From assembly GCA_028278325.1 (NCBI GenBank), contig JANQEO010000072.1:35319-99318 (forward strand): a DNA stretch of 64,000 bases. Reading direction: 5' to 3'. Shown piece by piece: positions 61,701-64,000 of this stretch. Positions within the stretch are counted from its first letter, which is position 1. The number at the start of each line of letters is the position of its first letter. The stretch comes from Candidatus Binatia bacterium (lineage in GTDB: Bacteria > Desulfobacterota > Binatia > UBA1149 > JAJCZL01). The notes beneath the pieces are model-generated. The model saw only the letters and a program-made list of their open reading frames with translations, was not told the DNA's origin and made no database searches. Both the position numbers and the translations under genes were made by a program.

Positions 61701-64000
61701 ATTCTGTGCACGTTGCCGCCTAGCAGGTCGACGTAGAAGATATCTCCGTTGGGGCCCCTCTGGATGTCGACCGGGCTGGCGGCGTTGACCACAAAGGTTC
61801 GGCGGTTCGCCGGATCGGGCGTGCCGCCGCCGTCGGGCAGCATGGCCCACATGCACCCTCTCGAGTGATCGGCAAAGAACAGAGCCCCATCGTACTCGGC
61901 CGGGTAGTCTCCACCGTCGTAGAAGGCCACACCGGCAATGGACGAGGCGCCGGTCCCGCAAAGCTCGCCCGGCACGACTTGGTCAGCATGGTGGTAGGCG
62001 TAGTGAGGAGCGACAAGCGATCCGGGCGGGGACGCATACATGTCCTCGCAGATCGTCAGACCGGCCGAATCGTAGTTCGGCTGTGCGTTGACGCCTTCGT
62101 AACAGGGCCAGCCGAAGTTATCGACCACGCTGTCGACAGGATCACCGACGACGTTTACCTCCTCCCATGCACCCCAACCTACGTCTCCCAGCCAAAGCTC
62201 GTCGGAGCCGCCAGGCTTCACGGTGAACCGGAACGGGTTGCGCATGCCGATGGCGACGATTCTATCGTCGTCGGTGAAGGGCCCTCCAATGAGAGGGTTG
62301 TCCGGAAGCGCCTCACCGAGGCCTATGACATCGTCGTTGGGATTGACCCGCAGAATCGTTCCGAGGTACTCGGTCGGATCCGACGTTGTCAGCAAGTCCT
62401 GGCTACGAAGCGCACCGCCTTCAGCTGCCGGAGGCGTCATCGTGCCGCCGATGCCGCCAGGCGGATCGTTACACGGATTGTTCCAGGGGAATCCTTTCTG
62501 ACCGTAGTCGGTGAAGGTGAAACTCGCACCGTCGCCGGCGCTCACGTAAAGAGCACCGTCCTCACCGATTGCGAGATCTCCGATCGAGTGACTGGGGTAC
62601 TGCTGGCACCAGTTCTCGATCATCACCTGCTCGCCACCAATGGCCGTATTACCGAAGGCCTCGAGCCTGGATAGTCGCCCGGTCACGACGCATCCGTCGT
62701 CAATCGCGCCAGGCGGTTCGGGACAGGTATCCGTGGTCTGGCCGGCGATTCCCCAACGCGGGGCTACCCCGCCCGGCTCGGCGTCATGGGCGTAGAGGAC
62801 GAACACGTACGGGTCCGTGGGGAAGTTCGGATGCAACTCGAGACCGAGTAGGCCCCGATCCCAGAAGTTGTGCACGTTGGTGCGCAGGTCGACGAAGGTG
62901 TCCGGCGACGGATCGTCGAGATCATCGAATACCTTGACGATTCCACTCTTCTCGGCCACAAAGATGCGCCCGTCCGAAGCGAACTTCACGGAGGTCGGGC
63001 GCGTCAGTCCGCTGAGCACGACCGTATCCTGGAACCCGGCGGGCAAGCTCAGGCCGCTCGGCACCGTGCAATCCAACTGGCAGTTTGCCGAACCTGCAGG
63101 CTCGCAATCCTCACCCGTGTCCTGAACACCGTCACCGCAGAACGGCAGTTCACATGTCGTCCGGCAGGCATCGGGGTTGACGTCGCTGTTGGCCACGCCG
63201 TCGTCGCAAACCTCGAAGCCGGTGAATATGTACCCGTCGCCGCAGGATGCGATGCTGCAGTCGTTCAAACAGGCGTCGTTATTGGAAGCGTTGGCATCAT
63301 CGCACTCTTCGGATCCCGTCACGATACCGTTGCCACAGGCCGTCACCGTACAGTTGGAATCACAACCGTCGCCGCTGACGAGGTTGCCATCGTCACAAAC
63401 CTCACTGCCGGTGATGATGCCGTTACCGCAAGCCGTAGCAGTGCAGTTGGAGTCACAACCGTCTCCGTCCACCACGTTGCCGTCATCACAGACCTCGCCC
63501 GTGGTGACGACGCCGTTACCGCAGGCCGTGACTGTACAGTTGGAGTCACAACCGTCGTCGTCGGTCAGATTGCCGTCATCACAGGTCTCGCCCGTCGTAA
63601 CGACACCGTTGCCACAGGCCGTGAGCGTACAGTTGCTATCACAACCGTCTCCCTCGACGGCGTTGCCGTCGTCGCATTCCTCGCCGGCATCGACCACACT
63701 GTTGCCGCACATCGTCAACTGGCAGGTCGAGTCACAGCTATCCTCGTCTATGAGGTTGCCGTCATCACACTCCTCGGGGGCGGTAACGATGCCGTTGCCG
63801 CAGGCCGTGACCGTGCAGTTGGAGTCGCAGCCGTCGCCGTCGATCAGATTGCCGTCCTCGCACTCCTCGGGAGGCGTTATGAAGGTGTCGTTGCACACCG
63901 CCACCCGGGCCGTGCAGGTGCCGTTGCACGTGGCCGTATCCGGAGGCTCACAGGTCTCACCGGCCGTCGCATTAATCGTGGCGTCACCGCAGGCGGCCGC
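58760..64000 (-). CDS. Giant secreted seven-heme dehydrogenase fusion (5' end beyond window)
   Basis: The frame stays open to the window edge and is at least 1746 residues; the GTG at 63904 is internal. Order from the N-terminus: nine or more 31-residue Cys-rich DUF4215 repeats, then a glucose/sorbosone dehydrogenase-like propeller (63045-61680: GRIFVAEKSGIVKVFDD, LLGLELHPNFP). A PKD domain (61690-61410), a short Cys-rich stretch, two CXXCH hemes (61121-61135, 60806-60820), another Cys-rich stretch, and five more CXXCH hemes (60308-60322, 60155-60169, 60029-60043, 59825-59839, 59681-59695) follow. The end is a beta-rich domain with GHKLPTGYPEGRR. It is probably an extracellular or surface PQQ-type dehydrogenase with built-in electron transfer. 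The missing N-terminus should hold a signal peptide. Confidence 0.88.
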   Translation of the reverse strand, partial: AAACGDATINATAGETCEPPDTATCNGTCTARVAVCNDTFITPPEECEDGNLIDGDGCDSNCTVTACGNGIVTAPEECDDGNLIDEDSCDSTCQLTMCGNSVVDAGEECDDGNAVEGDGCDSNCTLTACGNGVVTTGETCDDGNLTDDDGCDSNCTVTACGNGVVTTGEVCDDGNVVDGDGCDSNCTATACGNGIITGSEVCDDGNLVSGDGCDSNCTVTACGNGIVTGSEECDDANASNNDACLNDCSIASCGDGYIFTGFEVCDDGVANSDVNPDACRTTCELPFCGDGVQDTGEDCEPAGSANCQLDCTVPSGLSLPAGFQDTVVLSGLTRPTSVKFASDGRIFVAEKSGIVKVFDDLDDPSPDTFVDLRTNVHNFWDRGLLGLELHPNFPTDPYVFVLYAHDAEPGGVAPRWGIAGQTTDTCPEPPGAIDDGCVVTGRLSRLEAFGNTAIGGEQVMIENWCQQYPSHSIGDLAIGEDGALYVSAGDGASFTFTDYGQKGFPWNNPCNDPPGGIGGTMTPPAAEGGALRSQDLLTTSDPTEYLGTILRVNPNDDVIGLGEALPDNPLIGGPFTDDDRIVAIGMRNPFRFTVKPGGSDELWLGDVGWGAWEEVNVVGDPVDSVVDNFGWPCYEGVNAQPNYDSAGLTICEDMYASPPGSLVAPHYAYHHADQVVPGELCGTGASSIAGVAFYDGGDYPAEYDGALFFADHSRGCMWAMLPDGGGTPDPANRRTFVVNAASPVDIQRGPNGDIFYVDLLGGNVHRITYSPGNQTPVAAAAADVSSGRAPLTVNFDASDSSDPDAGDILSYDWDLDGDGFYTDSTDVAPSYVYTVPGSYVVGVEVNDGNGGVDRQNLLIIVGSDPPLSCVLDEDCDDGLGCNGLEMCTAGTCMDGISACPGQACDEATRVCSAGDPIRGGRLWDRWWLETGAMEPTGDHPLYPPVGIQSGSETFRCKECHGWDYKGAAGAYGTGEHATGIPGVFATTMDAATMFDLIKSDTAPDGHGFGMYGLDDQDVADLVSFIQTLVIDTDTYIDSNNLFIGDPVQGEDNYTINGQPVCISCHGADGTTINFGTPEDPRWVGTVAVEDPWKLLHKVRVGNPGTPMPSWLAIAGTDQGAADIGAYAQQNFPSSCLTDPDCDDSNPCTDDTCNAGLCEYTNNTDVCDDGLPCTASDVCSAGVCTGTDTCPTGQTCNKISGTCELSSVFTANGTQPGLNHPLTSAGQCKACHGDYDGAAHIEPWTTWSGSMMAQSGRDPLFWAALDVANNDLPGVGEWCLRCHAPGAWLEGRSEPPTGSADGCSLVGKIDETDNDFDGLECSLCHRMKVNPTPPPGQDSVYFENGQFWLDDGDCGSVPCRHGPYDYPADGTAPPHAWAYSPYLESSDMCGNCHNVTNPVITLIDGGVDTGIPFPIERTFDEWENSDFGPSGGNFQTCQNCHMPDSLESPSYASSFLLNDHSGDMPIHQFAGGNAWIPDVLRQEYPNLNLDTNLQASRDWALDMLQNQSATVNLSAPINFVPGTDLDVTVTVTNLTGHKLPTGYPEGRRMWLHLRARDETDTVFWQSGAYDPLTGVLTKDPQLQVYEVKHGIWNLNGTNECDAANSGGAEIFHFVLNDCIAKDNRIPPLGFTGGSDPEMEPVNYSYPETSPGSGVLVNFDEVDYSIPIPPGTVGPVVLDVVLRYQTSSKEYIDFLVNEADTNMFPNDCIERTSGFPTDHRGGLLYDMWTNYGRSPPVDMATAFGAVTQ
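63085..64000 (-). repeat. 93-base tandem coding repeats (DUF4215 Cys-rich units)
   Basis: At least eight direct repeats of 93 bases, each encoding CGNGxVTxxExCDDGNxxxxDxCDSNCTxTA, run through this end of the giant gene and appear to continue past the window edge. Several adjacent copies differ by only a few residues, which suggests recent duplication or gene conversion. The last units toward 63085 have diverged (CGDGYIFTG, CGDGVQDTG). It is coding, not a CRISPR. Confidence 0.9.

Noticed and set aside
63085..64000. Possible CRISPR array or minisatellite
   Set aside because: The 93-base units are in-frame coding repeats with conserved cysteine spacing and no unique spacers.
1..64000. Mobile element, prophage or antiphage defence island
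   Set aside because: No transposase, integrase, recombinase, restriction, toxin-antitoxin or CRISPR gene was found on either strand; the only hint is the tRNA-like remnant at 14.4 kb.

Overview
The window is GC-rich, densely coded bacterial chromosome with no transposase, integrase, rRNA or intact tRNA. Three traits look lineage-typical: many acyl-CoA-handling genes, two F420-type (luciferase-like) oxidoreductases, and large secreted proteins with CGNGxxxxxEECDDGN cysteine repeats (DUF4215, the 'Myxococcus cysteine-rich repeat'). Together with LolA/AsmA-type envelope genes they suggest a diderm bacterium near the former Deltaproteobacteria. Candidatus Binatota/Desulfobacterota_B or a myxobacterium-like lineage fits best. 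This is inference, because no marker gene is present.

Layout. (1) 0-14.4 kb is a fatty-acid/isoprenoid-like acyl-CoA catabolism block: SCP2-type thiolase beside an HMG-CoA-synthase-like/DUF35 fusion, classical thiolase, SDR, two MaoC-type hydratases, acyl-CoA dehydrogenase, two LLM oxidoreductases, MBL hydrolase, nitroreductase and a TetR regulator. (2) 14.5-17 kb encodes a secreted protein with all ligands of a type II copper (PHM/DBH-like) monooxygenase plus a CX4CH heme site. (3) 17-25 kb holds a TreT-like glycosyltransferase, TesB thioesterase, two acyl-CoA dehydrogenases, serine acetyltransferase, a GNAT and a lipoprotein. (4) 25.3-28.5 kb is a hybrid sensor 'kinase' in which both phospho-accepting histidines (HisKA and Hpt) are replaced. 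(5) 28.8-37 kb holds a secreted beta-helix protein, leuCD, a secreted trypsin-like protease, a metzincin-like lipoprotein without its catalytic Glu, and a FecR-domain protein. (6) 37-45.5 kb is an envelope glycoconjugate cluster: AP-superfamily protein, flippase-like protein, a small membrane protein repeated as the tail of a UGM-like flavoprotein, GT2 and two GT-C proteins. (7) 45.5-53.8 kb holds a thrombospondin-type-3/Cys-rich secreted protein and an outer-envelope group (DUF4136 lipoprotein, possible beta-barrel, AsmA-like, LolA-like, CopD-like). (8) 53.8-58.6 kb has a radical SAM/SPASM enzyme, acyl-CoA ligase, SCP2 thiolase and nitroreductase. (9) 58.8-64 kb is one giant secreted protein cut by the window edge: tandem Cys-rich repeats, a glucose/sorbosone-dehydrogenase propeller, PKD, a two-heme cytochrome region, a five-heme cytochrome region and a beta domain.

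The most novel items are the seven-heme dehydrogenase fusion, the copper monooxygenase/cytochrome protein, an unnamed beta-rich domain shared by three secreted proteins, the histidine-less hybrid kinase, and the duplicated membrane module of the glycoconjugate cluster. Coordinates use the most plausible start codon. Many starts are GTG, and three (42795, 52224 and possible alternatives) are TTG.
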